Assembly (NCBI GenBank): GCA_035063785.1
Contig: JAPSFS010000006.1
Span: 124,001 to 188,000 of the forward strand
DNA from: Comamonas_C sp026954015
Lineage (GTDB): Bacteria > Pseudomonadota > Gammaproteobacteria > Burkholderiales > Burkholderiaceae_C
Direction of reading: 5' to 3'
Length of the DNA: 64,000 nucleotides
A program made the position numbers and the translations under genes. The notes below the pieces were generated by a model. It did no database searches, was not told the DNA's origin, and saw only the letters and a list, made by a program, of their open reading frames with translations. Each line of letters opens with the position of its first letter. Position 1 is the first letter of the stretch. Shown here piece by piece: positions 19,214-28,817 of the stretch.

Positions 19214-20029
19214 ATGCGCGAACCGACCTCTTCCGCGATGCTCGACGTCAACGGCATCGAGGTCATCTACAACCACGTGATCCTCGTGCTCAAGGGCGTG
19301 TCGCTCACCGTGCCCCAGGGGGCCATCGTGGCCATCCTGGGCGGCAACGGCGCGGGCAAGACGACCACGCTGCGCGCCATCTCCAACCTGCTGCGCGGCG
19401 AGCGCGGCGAGGTCACCAAGGGCAGCATCCACTACCAGGGCGAGCGCATCGAAAACCTCACCCCGTCCGAGCTCGTCAAGCGCGGCGTGGTGCAGGTGAT
19501 GGAAGGGCGCCACTGCTTCGCGCACCTGACCATCGAGGAAAACCTGCTGACCGGCGCCTACACGCGCACCAGCAAGGCCGAGATCGCGGCCAACCTGGAG
19601 AAGGTCTACACCTACTTCCCGCGCCTGAAGGAACGCCGCAGGAGCCAGGCCGCCTACACCTCGGGCGGCGAACAGCAGATGTGCGCCATCGGGCGCGCCC
19701 TCATGAGCAGCCCGACGCTGGTGCTGCTGGACGAACCCTCGATGGGCCTGGCGCCGCAGCTCGTCGAAGAGGTCTTCAACATCGTGCGCGACCTCAACAC
19801 CAAGGAAGGCACGACCTTTCTGCTGGCCGAGCAGAACACCAACATGGCGCTCAAGTACGCAGGCTACGGCTACATCATGGAAAGCGGCCGCGTGGTCATG
19901 GATGGCTCGGCCGCAGACCTGGCGAGCAACGAAGACGTGAAGGAGTTCTACCTGGGCGTCGGCGGCGCCGAGCGCAAGAGCTTTCGCGACGTCAAGAGCT
20001 ACAAGCGGCGCAAGCGCTGGCTCGCATGA
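19214..20029 (+). CDS. livF: Branched-chain amino-acid-type ABC transporter, ATPase LivF
   Basis: A 271-residue ABC ATPase, the partner of LivG. Walker A GGNGAGKTT is at about residues 43-51, the signature SGGEQQM near 150, and Walker B VLLDEPSMGLAP near 170. The C-terminal extension (residues ~245-271, rich in Lys and Arg) is longer than in E. coli LivF. The start at 19214 follows the binding-protein gene after 60 bases; an internal ATG at residue 9 is a possible alternative. Confidence 0.95.
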   Translation: MREPTSSAMLDVNGIEVIYNHVILVLKGVSLTVPQGAIVAILGGNGAGKTTTLRAISNLLRGERGEVTKGSIHYQGERIENLTPSELVKRGVVQVMEGRHCFAHLTIEENLLTGAYTRTSKAEIAANLEKVYTYFPRLKERRRSQAAYTSGGEQQMCAIGRALMSSPTLVLLDEPSMGLAPQLVEEVFNIVRDLNTKEGTTFLLAEQNTNMALKYAGYGYIMESGRVVMDGSAADLASNEDVKEFYLGVGGAERKSFRDVKSYKRRKRWLA

Positions 20030-20039
20030 TCACATATCC

Positions 20040-20079
20040 ATAGCTGCTCGCGCTTGATGGGCAAGGGCTGAAACCATAT
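20040..20079 (+). repeat. Dispersed ATAGCTG-type repeat, copy 5
   Basis: The core begins ATAGCTGCTCGCGCTTGATG and continues GGCAAGGGCTGAAACCATATTTT. It starts 10 bases after the livF stop codon and precedes the ligase gene. Confidence 0.85.
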
Positions 20080-20110
20080 TTTGCTTACACACTGACAGGA
20101 GGCCCGCGCC

Positions 20111-21358
20111 ATGACCGAGTTTTACGACGCGCTGGAAACCCGCTCCCCCGACGAGCGCGAAGCCGCGCTGATGGCCGCGCTGCCGGCTCAGGTGGCGCAG
20201 GCACAGCAGCGCTCGCGCGCGTTCGCCGAGATCCTTGCGGGCGTGGATGCCGCCGGCGTCACGAGCCGCGCGGCGCTCGCGCGGCTGCCGGTCACGCGCA
20301 AGAGCGCGCTGCTCGCGCGCCAGCAGGCCGAGCGCGCACGCGACGCCTTCGGCGGTTTCAGCACCGGGCGCTACGGCAGCGCGCTGGCGCGCGTGTTCTC
20401 CAGCCCCGGCCCGATCTACGAACCCCAGGGCACGCGCGCCGACTACTGGCGCATGGCACGCGCGCTCTACGCCGCCGGCTTTCGCGCGGGCGAGCTGGTG
20501 CACAACTGCTTTTCCTACCACTTCGTGCCCGCCGGGCTCATGATGGAAACCGCCGCGCACGCGCTCGGCTGCACGGTATTCCCCGGCGGTACGGGCCAGA
20601 CCGAGCAGCAGGTGCAGGCCATGGCCGACCTCAGGCCCGCGGGCTACGTCGGCACGCCGAGCTTTCTGCGGCTGATCCTTGAGAAGGCCGCCGAGATGCA
20701 GGTGCCGCTGCCCAGCGTCACCAAGGCGCTGGTCTCGGCCGAGGCGCTGCCGCCGTCGCTGCGCACGTGGTTCGCCGAGCACGGCGTGGCCGCGACGCAG
20801 TGCTACGGCACCGCGGACCTGGGCCTGATCGCCTACGAAACCGAGGCGCGCGAGGGCCTGGTGCTCGACGAAGGCGTAATCGTCGAAATCGTGCGCCCCG
20901 GCACGGGCGACCCGGTACCCGAGGGTGAGGTGGGCGAGCTCGTCGTCACCACCTTCAACACCGATTACCCGCTGATCCGCTTCGGCACCGGCGACCTCTC
21001 CGCCGTGCTGCCCGGCCCCTGCCCCACCGGGCGCACCAACACCCGCATCAAGGGCTGGATGGGCCGCGCGGACCAGACCACCAAGGTGCGCGGCATGTTC
21101 GTGCACCCCGAGCAGGTCGCCGAGATCGCGCGGCGCTTTCCGCAGGTGCTCAAGGCGCGGCTCATCGTAAGCGGCGAGATGGCCAGCGACCAGATGCAGT
21201 TGCAGGTGGAAACCCGCGAAACCGCCGCGGGCCTGGCCGAGCAGCTCGCCACCGCGCTGCGCGACGTGACCAAGCTGCGCGGCGAGGTCACGCTGCTCGC
21301 GCCCGGGAGCCTGGCCAACGACGGCAAGGTGATCGAGGACGCGCGCAGCTACCAATAA
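20111..21358 (+). CDS. Phenylacetate-CoA-ligase-like AMP-dependent synthetase
   Basis: A 415-residue ANL-superfamily enzyme of the PaaK type, shorter than the first ligase of the operon. The expected ATP-loop is degenerate (SSPGPIYEPQGT near residues 98-109, in place of a Ser/Thr/Gly-rich TSGTTG loop), while the later core is clear: YGTADLGLIAYE, the hinge FGTGDLSAV and the C-terminal RADQTTKVRGMFV. It probably activates an aryl or acyl acid to its CoA ester. It has a strong AGGAGG box and closes the ligase-LivGHMKF operon, giving that operon two different CoA ligases. The true acid substrate is unknown. Confidence 0.87.
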   Translation: MTEFYDALETRSPDEREAALMAALPAQVAQAQQRSRAFAEILAGVDAAGVTSRAALARLPVTRKSALLARQQAERARDAFGGFSTGRYGSALARVFSSPGPIYEPQGTRADYWRMARALYAAGFRAGELVHNCFSYHFVPAGLMMETAAHALGCTVFPGGTGQTEQQVQAMADLRPAGYVGTPSFLRLILEKAAEMQVPLPSVTKALVSAEALPPSLRTWFAEHGVAATQCYGTADLGLIAYETEAREGLVLDEGVIVEIVRPGTGDPVPEGEVGELVVTTFNTDYPLIRFGTGDLSAVLPGPCPTGRTNTRIKGWMGRADQTTKVRGMFVHPEQVAEIARRFPQVLKARLIVSGEMASDQMQLQVETRETAAGLAEQLATALRDVTKLRGEVTLLAPGSLANDGKVIEDARSYQ

Positions 21359-21409
21359 CGGAATGACGGCGCCAGGGCGGCGCTGGACAAGTCCCTCGCG
21401 CGCGCCGCC

Positions 21410-22165
21410 CTACGTCTTCCAGAAGAACAGCACCGTCATCACGAGGCCGATGGCCACGATGCTCCAGCGCAGCACGGCCGGCGGGAGCTTGCGCGCGCCG
21501 CGCGCGCCCAGGTAGCCGCCGAGCGTGGCGGCCACCATCATGATGAGCGCCTCCTTCCACTGCACGATGCCGCCGGCCGCGTAGATCGCCACCGCGATCG
21601 CCGTGAGCAGCGTGGAGACGAGGTTCTTGATCGCATTCATCGCGTTCAAGCGCGTCTGCCCCAGCAGGCCGAAGAGCGCGAGCATGAGGATGCCCATGCC
21701 GCCGTTGAAGTAGCCGCCGTAGCCCGCCACGAGCAGCAGCCCGAGCACGGCCTTGATGCGCGAGGGCGCCGCGCCCTGCGGGCGGTGCGCGTCGGCCCAG
21801 CGGCGCAGTTGCGGGCCGAAGGCGAACATGGCCGTGGCCACCAGCAGCAGCCACGGAATCAGGCGGTTGAACGCGGCGTTGGAGGTCACGAGCAGCAGCG
21901 CCGCGCCCAGCACCCCGCCCACGAGCGAGAGCACCACCACCAGCGTCATCGACAGCCCCGGCGCGGGCTCCATGTCCTCGCGCGAGCCGAAGATGCTCGC
22001 CACATAGCCCGGCAGCAGCGCCACCGTGCCCGTGGCGTTGGCCGTGACCGAGGGCACGCCCACGGCGATCAGCGCGGGCAGCGTGAGAAAGCTGCCGCCC
22101 CCGGCGACGGAATTGAGCGTGCCGGCGAAGAAGGCTGCCACCAGCAGCAGGGCGATATCCATCAT
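21410..22165 (-). CDS. TauE/SafE-family sulfite exporter-like permease
   Basis: A 251-residue integral membrane protein with eight helices and two repeats of the TauE/SafE fold: GTLNSVAGGGSFLTLPALIA in the first half and GYFNGGMGILMLALFGLLG in the second. Members export sulfite or organosulfonates, or move other anions. There is no neighbouring sulfur-metabolism gene to fix the substrate. It lies six bases downstream of ybeY on the same strand, so it is probably the last gene of the phoH-panD-ybeY unit. Confidence 0.9.
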   Translation of the reverse strand: MMDIALLLVAAFFAGTLNSVAGGGSFLTLPALIAVGVPSVTANATGTVALLPGYVASIFGSREDMEPAPGLSMTLVVVLSLVGGVLGAALLLVTSNAAFNRLIPWLLLVATAMFAFGPQLRRWADAHRPQGAAPSRIKAVLGLLLVAGYGGYFNGGMGILMLALFGLLGQTRLNAMNAIKNLVSTLLTAIAVAIYAAGGIVQWKEALIMMVAATLGGYLGARGARKLPPAVLRWSIVAIGLVMTVLFFWKT

Positions 22166-22171
22166 GAGTAC

Positions 22172-22624
22172 TTACACCGCGTAGGGGTCGGGAAAGCCCA
22201 GGCCGCGCAGGATGGCCGTCTCGCGCGCCTCCATTGCGCGCGCGTCCTGCTCGCTGGTTTCGTGGTCCCAACCCTGGGCGTGCAGCGCGCCGTGCACCAG
22301 CAGATGGGCGTAGTGCTCTTGCAGCGTCTTGTTCTGCTCGCGCGCCTCGCGTTCGACCACGGGCGCGCACAGCACCAGGTCGGCCACCACGACGGGCTGC
22401 TGCTGGTAGTCGAAGGTGAGCACGTTGGTGGCGTAGTCCTTCTGGCGGTAGTCGCGGTTCAGCGCGCGCCCTTCCTCCTCGGCGACGATGCGCACCGTGA
22501 TTTCGCCGTCCACGTCCAGCGCGTGGCGTATCCAGCGCGCCACCCTGTGCCGCGCCAGCAGCGCGCGGTGCGCCGCGGCGTCACGGGCGAACTGCAACGA
22601 GAGCGTGAGGTGCCTCAGTGGCAT
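22172..22624 (-). CDS. ybeY: Endoribonuclease YbeY (16S rRNA maturation)
   Basis: A 150-residue zinc-dependent RNase of the UPF0054 family needed for 16S rRNA 3' end processing and ribosome quality control. The metal site is intact: HxxxHxxxxxH, with His at residues 111, 115 and 121, in LLVHGALHAQGWDHE. The RNA-binding Arg in NRDYR is also present. It belongs to the usual phoH-ybeY neighbourhood, but here panD and a dispersed repeat separate the two genes. Confidence 0.96.
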   Translation of the reverse strand: MPLRHLTLSLQFARDAAAHRALLARHRVARWIRHALDVDGEITVRIVAEEEGRALNRDYRQKDYATNVLTFDYQQQPVVVADLVLCAPVVEREAREQNKTLQEHYAHLLVHGALHAQGWDHETSEQDARAMEARETAILRGLGFPDPYAV

Positions 22625-22631
22625 TTACAAG

Positions 22632-22675
22632 AAAAATCGGCCTCCAGCGCCTTGCCAGCAAGCGCCAGCAGCTAT
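22632..22675 (-). repeat. Dispersed ATAGCTG-type repeat, copy 6
   Basis: On the minus strand it reads ATAGCTGCTGGCGCTTGCTG, then GCAAGGCGCTGGAGGCCGATTTTT. It fills the panD-ybeY intergenic space. Confidence 0.88.
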
Positions 22676-22680
22676 GTTTA

Positions 22681-23061
22681 TCAAAGCATCTGCGTGGGCA
22701 CCTTGTGCGTGAGCGAGACCTGGCGGTTCTTCTCGTCCACGAACACGAGCCGCGGCTGGTGCGTGGCAAGCTCGTCCTCGCCCACCTGCGCGAACGCCGC
22801 GATGATGAGCAGGTCGCCCACGCAGGCGCGGCGCGCGGCCGAGCCGTTGACCGAGACCATGCCGCTGCCGCGCTGGCCCTTGATGGCGTAGGTGACGAAG
22901 CGCTGGCCGCTGTCCACGTTCCAGATGTGCACCTGCTCGTTCTCGACGATGCCCGCCGCATCGAGCAGGTCTTCGTCGATGGCGCAGGAGCCCTCGTAGT
23001 GCAGGTCGCAATGCGTGGCGCGCACGCGGTGGATCTTGGATTTGAGCAGGGTACGGATCAT
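22681..23061 (-). CDS. panD: Aspartate 1-decarboxylase
   Basis: A 126-residue pyruvoyl-dependent enzyme that makes beta-alanine from aspartate for pantothenate and CoA synthesis. The self-cleavage site is visible as HYEGSCAID: processing between Gly24 and Ser25 would generate the pyruvoyl group. Catalytic Lys9 and the Tyr in the VTYAIKG segment are present, and the length is normal. It starts 29 bases downstream of phoH on the same strand. The position between phoH and ybeY is not the common arrangement; panD is usually alone or with panB/panC. Confidence 0.96.
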   Translation of the reverse strand: MIRTLLKSKIHRVRATHCDLHYEGSCAIDEDLLDAAGIVENEQVHIWNVDSGQRFVTYAIKGQRGSGMVSVNGSAARRACVGDLLIIAAFAQVGEDELATHQPRLVFVDEKNRQVSLTHKVPTQML

Positions 23062-23090
23062 GTCGGTAGCGGAAACGAAAACGAAAGAAA

Positions 23091-24038
23091 TCAGGCCGGG
23101 TTGCGGGCCTTGCGCTGTGCGTCGTAGGCATCGACGATGCGCGCCACCAGCGGGTGGCGCACCACGTCGGCGCTGGTGAAATGCGTGATCGCGATGCCTT
23201 GCACGCGCCGGAGGATACGCTCGGCGTCCACCAGCCCGCTCACCGCCCCCCGGGGCAGGTCGATCTGGCTCACATCGCCCGTGACCACGCAGCGGCTGCC
23301 AAAGCCGATGCGCGTGAGGAACATCTTCATCTGCTCGGGCGTGGTGTTCTGCGCTTCGTCCAGGATGACGAAGGCGTTGTTGAGCGTGCGCCCGCGCATG
23401 AAGGCCAGCGGCGCGATCTCCAGCTGCGCGCGCTCGAAGGCCTTCTGCACGCGGTCGAACCCCATGAGCTCGTACAGCGCGTCGTACAGCGGGCGCAGGT
23501 AGGGGTCGACCTTCTGCGTGAGGTCGCCCGGCAGAAAGCCCAGGCGCTCGCCCGCCTCCACCGCCGGGCGCGTGAGGATGATGCGCTGCACGCTGCTTCG
23601 CTCCAGCGCATCGACCGCGCAGGCCACCGCCAGGTAGGTCTTGCCCGTGCCCGCCGGGCCGATGCCGAAGGTGATGTCGTGGCCCGCGATGCTGCTCAGG
23701 TACACGCTCTGGTTGGGCGTGCGCGCCTTCAGGTCGGCGCGGCGTGTGTTCAGGTGGATGGCACCGTCCTCGCCCTCGGCGAGCTGCATGTCGCTCGCCA
23801 GCATGAGCTGCACCTGCTCGGCGCGCAGCGGACGCGCAGCCATCTCGTAGAGCGCCTGCAGCACCTCCATCGCGCGCGTGGCCGAGGCCTTGCGGCCCTC
23901 GACCTTGAAGTGCTCCTGCCGGTGCGCGACGCGCACGTCCAGCGCGAGTTCGATCGCGCGCAGATGCTCGTCGGCGGGCCCGCACAGGTGCGCCAGGCGG
24001 GTATTGCTCAGGGGGGTGAAGGAATGGCGCAGGATCAC
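23091..24038 (-). CDS. phoH: PhoH-family ATPase
   Basis: A 315-residue cytoplasmic P-loop protein. Walker A GPAGTGKT is at residues 127-134 and Walker B FVILDEAQNTT at about 219-229. An N-terminal KH-like region precedes the PhoH domain, as in the PhoH/YbeZ group that acts with YbeY in RNA metabolism. The gene starts with GTG at 24038 and has only a weak ribosome-binding site. ruvA is divergent, 47 bases away. Confidence 0.94.
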   Translation of the reverse strand: MILRHSFTPLSNTRLAHLCGPADEHLRAIELALDVRVAHRQEHFKVEGRKASATRAMEVLQALYEMAARPLRAEQVQLMLASDMQLAEGEDGAIHLNTRRADLKARTPNQSVYLSSIAGHDITFGIGPAGTGKTYLAVACAVDALERSSVQRIILTRPAVEAGERLGFLPGDLTQKVDPYLRPLYDALYELMGFDRVQKAFERAQLEIAPLAFMRGRTLNNAFVILDEAQNTTPEQMKMFLTRIGFGSRCVVTGDVSQIDLPRGAVSGLVDAERILRRVQGIAITHFTSADVVRHPLVARIVDAYDAQRKARNPA

Positions 24039-24085
24039 GCGGATAATTTGGCCTGGAGCCGCGAGACGCGCGGCGAAGGGTATAG

Positions 24086-24658
24086 ATGATAGGCAAACTC
24101 ACCGGAACGCTCACCGACAGGAACCCGCCCGAAGTGGTCATAGACTGCCACGGCGTGGGCTATGAGGTGCTGGTGCCGATGAGCACGTACTATGGTCTGC
24201 CCGCTACGGGCGAGCAGGTGAGCCTGCTCACGCACTTCGTCGTGCGCGAAGATGCGCAGCTGCTCTACGGCTTCGCCACCGCCGCCGAGCGCCAGACCTT
24301 CCGCGCGCTCATCAAGGTGAGCGGCGTCGGGCCGCGTACGGCGCTCGCCATTCTCTCGGGCATAGGCGCCACCGACCTCGCGCAGGCGGTCACGCTGCAG
24401 GAGAGCGGGCGCCTCGTGAAGGTGCCGGGCATAGGCAAGAAAACCGCCGAACGGCTGCTGCTGGAACTGCGCGGCAAGCTCGGCGCGGACCTGGGCGAGC
24501 GCGCTCGGCCCGAAAACGCGGCGCACGCCGACATCCTGCAGGCGCTGCTCGCACTCGGTTACAACGACAAGGAAGCCGCCGCCGCACTCAAGGCCCTGCC
24601 CGCGGACGTGGGCGTGAGCGATGGCATCAAACTCGCGCTCAAGGCGCTGGCCAAATGA
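24086..24658 (+). CDS. ruvA: Holliday junction branch migration protein RuvA
   Basis: A 190-residue DNA-binding subunit that clamps Holliday junctions and recruits the RuvB motor. It starts MIGKLTGTL in the family manner; the helix-hairpin-helix segments are clear (KVSGVGPRTALAILSG and KVPGIGKKTAERLLLEL), and the C-terminal domain III that contacts RuvB has ALLALGYNDKEAAAALKAL. Its stop overlaps the start of the next gene, a protease, rather than ruvB. Confidence 0.98.
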   Translation: MIGKLTGTLTDRNPPEVVIDCHGVGYEVLVPMSTYYGLPATGEQVSLLTHFVVREDAQLLYGFATAAERQTFRALIKVSGVGPRTALAILSGIGATDLAQAVTLQESGRLVKVPGIGKKTAERLLLELRGKLGADLGERARPENAAHADILQALLALGYNDKEAAAALKALPADVGVSDGIKLALKALAK

Positions 24659-26133
24659 AAGACCACACCATGCACCGGTACACCCTGGCACTCGCCACGC
24701 TGCCCCTGCTGTACGCGCTCGCCGGATGCGGCGGCGGTGCAGACGGCGACAAGACCGTCGTGCCCACGTCCTGCGCCGGCGACTGCATCGAGCCCTACGA
24801 CCCGGGCGTGCTCGCCAAGCACACGCTGGCGGCGCAGCCCGCATCCACCCCGCTGCTGGCACACGACGCCACGGTGCCTACCGTCACGCTCGCGCCGCTG
24901 ACGCCGCAGCCCGCGACGGCAGGCACGGCCGACCCGGGCCAGCCGCTGCAGATCGGCCAGGGGCGCGCGAGTGCGCAGACCGCGACGCCCGACGCCACCG
25001 CAGCGCTGCTGCACTGGCAGGCAAGCGCACGCGAGACGCACGTAGCGGCGCTGCGCTTCGCCTCGCAAGACGCGTTCGGCGTGCGGCTGGGCGTTTCGGT
25101 CGAGGCGCTTCCGGCCGACGCGCTGCTGCGCGTCTACGGCGAAGACGGCGTGGCCTACGAGATCACCTCCCGCCAACTGCAGGACCTGGCGCAACGCAAT
25201 GCCGCAGGTGGCGCGAGCGAGCAGATCGCGCGCATCTGGTGGAGCCCGCAGACCCAGGGAGCGCAGGCCACGCTCGAAATCGAAATCCCGGCTACCGCAG
25301 ACGCCGCCGACGTGCGTATCGCGGTACCGCGGCTCACCCACATCACCGCATCCAGGCAACCGCCGGCGCTGATCCTGAAGAAAACCAGTGGCGCGTGCGA
25401 AATCAACGTCGTCTGCACGCCCGAGTTCATTGACCAGGGCCGCTCGGTGGCGCGCCTGTACTTCGTCGATTCGGCGGACGGCAACGCCTACCTGTGCACC
25501 GGTACGCTGCTCAATGACGCCCAGTCCAGCGGCAAGCCCTACCTGCTCACCGCGCGCCACTGCATCGCCGACCAGGCCACGGCCTCGACGCTCGTGACCG
25601 ACTGGCTCTGGCGCGCCAGCGCCTGCGGCAACGCCGACACCGACGCCGCGCACCAGGAGCGCACCGGCGGCGCCACGCTGCTGCATGCCGACAAGGACAC
25701 CGACGTCGCCTTCATGCTGCTGAACGCGGCCGTGCCCGCGGGCGTCGTCTATGCCGGCTCGTACTTCGGGCCGGACGCGGGCATAGGCACGCAGGTATCC
25801 GTCGTGCACCATCCCCAGGGAGATCTGCAAAAGGTCAGCCAGGGCACGGTGCGCGGCTACAACACCTGCACCCTGGGCGCCGGCGACAGCATCCTGTGCA
25901 GCGCCAGCGACGAGGCGAGCGGCACCTTCCTCTCGGTGAACTGGCAGCAAGGCATCACCGAACCGGGCAGCAGCGGCACGGGCGCGTTCGTCGCGATCGG
26001 CGCGCGCCGCTACCTTGCGGGCCAGCTCTTCGCCGGTACGCCCACGAGCTGCGAGGCGCCGAACGGCACCGACTATTTCGGTCGCTTCAACCTGAGCTAC
26101 CGCAACGCGCTGCGCACCTGGCTCGATCCCTGA
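24655..26133 (+). CDS. Trypsin-like serine protease, putative lipoprotein
   Basis: A 492-residue predicted secreted lipoprotein with a C-terminal chymotrypsin-fold domain resembling bacterial lysyl endopeptidases (Achromobacter protease I group). A lipobox ALAGC lies near residue 23. Residues ~30-230 form an unassigned N-terminal region, perhaps a propeptide or pre-peptidase domain. The catalytic triad is readable: His302 in LTARHC, Asp350 in DTDVAFM, Ser440 in GSSGTGAF. Many Cys suggest disulfides. The ATG overlaps the ruvA stop (ATGA), and ruvB follows after 13 bases, so the protease sits inside a recombination operon. An internal ATG at residue 6 is an equally good start. Confidence 0.88.
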   Translation: MKDHTMHRYTLALATLPLLYALAGCGGGADGDKTVVPTSCAGDCIEPYDPGVLAKHTLAAQPASTPLLAHDATVPTVTLAPLTPQPATAGTADPGQPLQIGQGRASAQTATPDATAALLHWQASARETHVAALRFASQDAFGVRLGVSVEALPADALLRVYGEDGVAYEITSRQLQDLAQRNAAGGASEQIARIWWSPQTQGAQATLEIEIPATADAADVRIAVPRLTHITASRQPPALILKKTSGACEINVVCTPEFIDQGRSVARLYFVDSADGNAYLCTGTLLNDAQSSGKPYLLTARHCIADQATASTLVTDWLWRASACGNADTDAAHQERTGGATLLHADKDTDVAFMLLNAAVPAGVVYAGSYFGPDAGIGTQVSVVHHPQGDLQKVSQGTVRGYNTCTLGAGDSILCSASDEASGTFLSVNWQQGITEPGSSGTGAFVAIGARRYLAGQLFAGTPTSCEAPNGTDYFGRFNLSYRNALRTWLDP

Positions 26134-26146
26134 TACCGTCGCGGGC

Positions 26147-27226
<1,080 letters not shown>

Positions 27227-27272
27227 CCCAATTTGGTGCAGCCGCGCCTGCCCGCGCACCCTGATGAGCCAC

Positions 27273-27293
27273 CACGCCGCGCTGCGCGGCGTG
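27273..27293. other. Perfect hairpin after ruvB
   Basis: CACGCCGCG and CGCGGCGTG form a perfect nine-base stem with a three-base loop between ruvB and glnA. There is no T run, so it may be a weak terminator or an insulating structure upstream of the glnA sigma-54 promoter. Confidence 0.55.
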
Positions 27294-27315
27294 AATGCCC
27301 TACGCTGGCAGTGCG

Positions 27316-27331
27316 CGGCACGGTTGTTGCT
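27316..27331 (+). promoter_or_regulatory. Sigma-54 promoter of glnA
   Basis: The sequence CGGCACGGTTGTTGCT has the invariant GG (27317-27318) and GC (27329-27330) doublets separated by ten bases and otherwise matches TGGCACG-N4-TTGCT. It lies 53 bases before the glnA start codon. A GGTGCA half-site, as found in NtrC sites, is at 27235-27240. Confidence 0.87.
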
Positions 27332-27383
27332 GTGGGTGGTTGCCGCGAGGTAAATCACCCCCTGTTTCAACGGAAGCACGACC

Positions 27384-28790
27384 ATGCCACTGAAAACACA
27401 CGCCCTCATCCAGGAACACGACGCGCACTGGGTGGACTTGCGCTTTACCGACACGCTGGGCAAGGAGCACCACGTCACCTTTCCCGCCGACACGATCAAG
27501 GAAGAGACGTTCGAGAACGGCAAGATGTTCGATGGCTCGTCCATCGTGGGCTGGAAGGGCATCGAGGCGTCGGACATGGTGCTGCTGCCCGACGACCGCA
27601 CCGCCGTGATGGACCCGTTCGCCGACGAGCCGACGGTGATCGTGCGCAGCGACGTGCTCGAGCCCCACACCATGCAGGGCTACGAGCGCGACCCGCGCTC
27701 GATCGCGCGCCGCGCCGAGGCCTACCTGCGCTCCACCGGCATCGCCGACGCGGCGTATTTCGGCCCCGAGCCGGAATTCTTCGTCTTCGACGCGGTGCAA
27801 TGGAGTTCGCAGATGCAGGAGGCGAGCTACCGCATCCACTCGGACGAAGGCGCCTGGGCCAGCGCGCTTGAGCTGGGCGGCACCAACCAGGGCCACCGCC
27901 CGCGCGTGAAGGGTGGGTACTTCCCCGTGCCGCCGGTGGACGCGCTCAGCGGCGTGCGCACCGCGATGTGCAACGCGATGCAGGCCATGGGCCTGAAGAT
28001 CGAGGTGCACCACCACGAGGTGGCCACCGCCGGGCAGTGCGAGATCGGCGCATCGTTCAACACGCTGGTGAACAAGGCCGACGAGGTGCAGATCCTCAAA
28101 TACTGCGTGCACAACGCGGCGCACGCGCACGGCAAGACCGCCACCTTCATGCCCAAGCCACTCGTGGGCGACAACGGCTCGGGCATGCACGTGCACCAGT
28201 CGCTGTTCAAGGACGGCAGGAACCTGTTTTCCGGCGAGGGCTACGCCAACCTGTCGGAGCTGGCGCTGCACTACATCGGCGGCATCATCCACCACGCGCA
28301 CGCGCTCAACGCCATCACCAATCCCGGCACCAATTCGTACAAGCGGCTGGTGCCGGGCTTCGAGGCGCCGGTGATGCTTGCGTACTCGGCGCGCAACCGC
28401 TCGGCGTCGATCCGCATCCCGTTCGTCGCGAGCCCCAAGGCGCGGCGCATCGAGTGCCGCTTCCCCGACCCCACCGCCAACCCCTACCTCGCGTTCTCGG
28501 CACTCATGATGGCGGGGCTGGACGGCATCGCGCAGAAGATGCACCCCGGCGACGCGATGAGCAAGAACCTGTACCACCTGCCGCCCGAGGAGGCCGCCAA
28601 CATCCCGCGCGTGGCGCACAGCCTCGACCAGGCGCTGGACGCGCTCGCCGCCGACCACCAGTTCCTCACGCGCGGCGGCGTGTTCACCGAGGACATGCTG
28701 CAGGCCTACATCGAGTGCAAGATGGACGAGGTGAACCGCCTGCGCCAGGTGGTGCACCCGGTGGAGTTCGACATGTATTACAGTCTTTGA
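27384..28790 (+). CDS. glnA: Glutamine synthetase type I
   Basis: A 468-residue dodecameric enzyme that makes glutamine from glutamate, ammonia and ATP. It has the beta-grasp segment FDGSSIVGWKGI, the metal-binding core FGPEPEFFVFD, the VHQSLFK-type ammonia/glutamate region and the NPGTNSYKRLVPG loop. The adenylylation site is Tyr397 in NLYHLP, so activity should be controlled by GlnE. The upstream sigma-54 promoter and the downstream ntrB-ntrC genes indicate nitrogen control. The ATG follows a GGAAG box. Confidence 0.98.
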   Translation: MPLKTHALIQEHDAHWVDLRFTDTLGKEHHVTFPADTIKEETFENGKMFDGSSIVGWKGIEASDMVLLPDDRTAVMDPFADEPTVIVRSDVLEPHTMQGYERDPRSIARRAEAYLRSTGIADAAYFGPEPEFFVFDAVQWSSQMQEASYRIHSDEGAWASALELGGTNQGHRPRVKGGYFPVPPVDALSGVRTAMCNAMQAMGLKIEVHHHEVATAGQCEIGASFNTLVNKADEVQILKYCVHNAAHAHGKTATFMPKPLVGDNGSGMHVHQSLFKDGRNLFSGEGYANLSELALHYIGGIIHHAHALNAITNPGTNSYKRLVPGFEAPVMLAYSARNRSASIRIPFVASPKARRIECRFPDPTANPYLAFSALMMAGLDGIAQKMHPGDAMSKNLYHLPPEEAANIPRVAHSLDQALDALAADHQFLTRGGVFTEDMLQAYIECKMDEVNRLRQVVHPVEFDMYYSL

Positions 28791-28817
28791 GTCATTTTTC
28801 GGGAGCATGGAGCCGGC

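Noticed and set aside
27235..27262. Possible full NtrC site upstream of glnA
   Set aside because: Only one GGTGCA half-site is good; the facing CGCACC half is wrongly oriented and spaced, so I report only the sigma-54 promoter.
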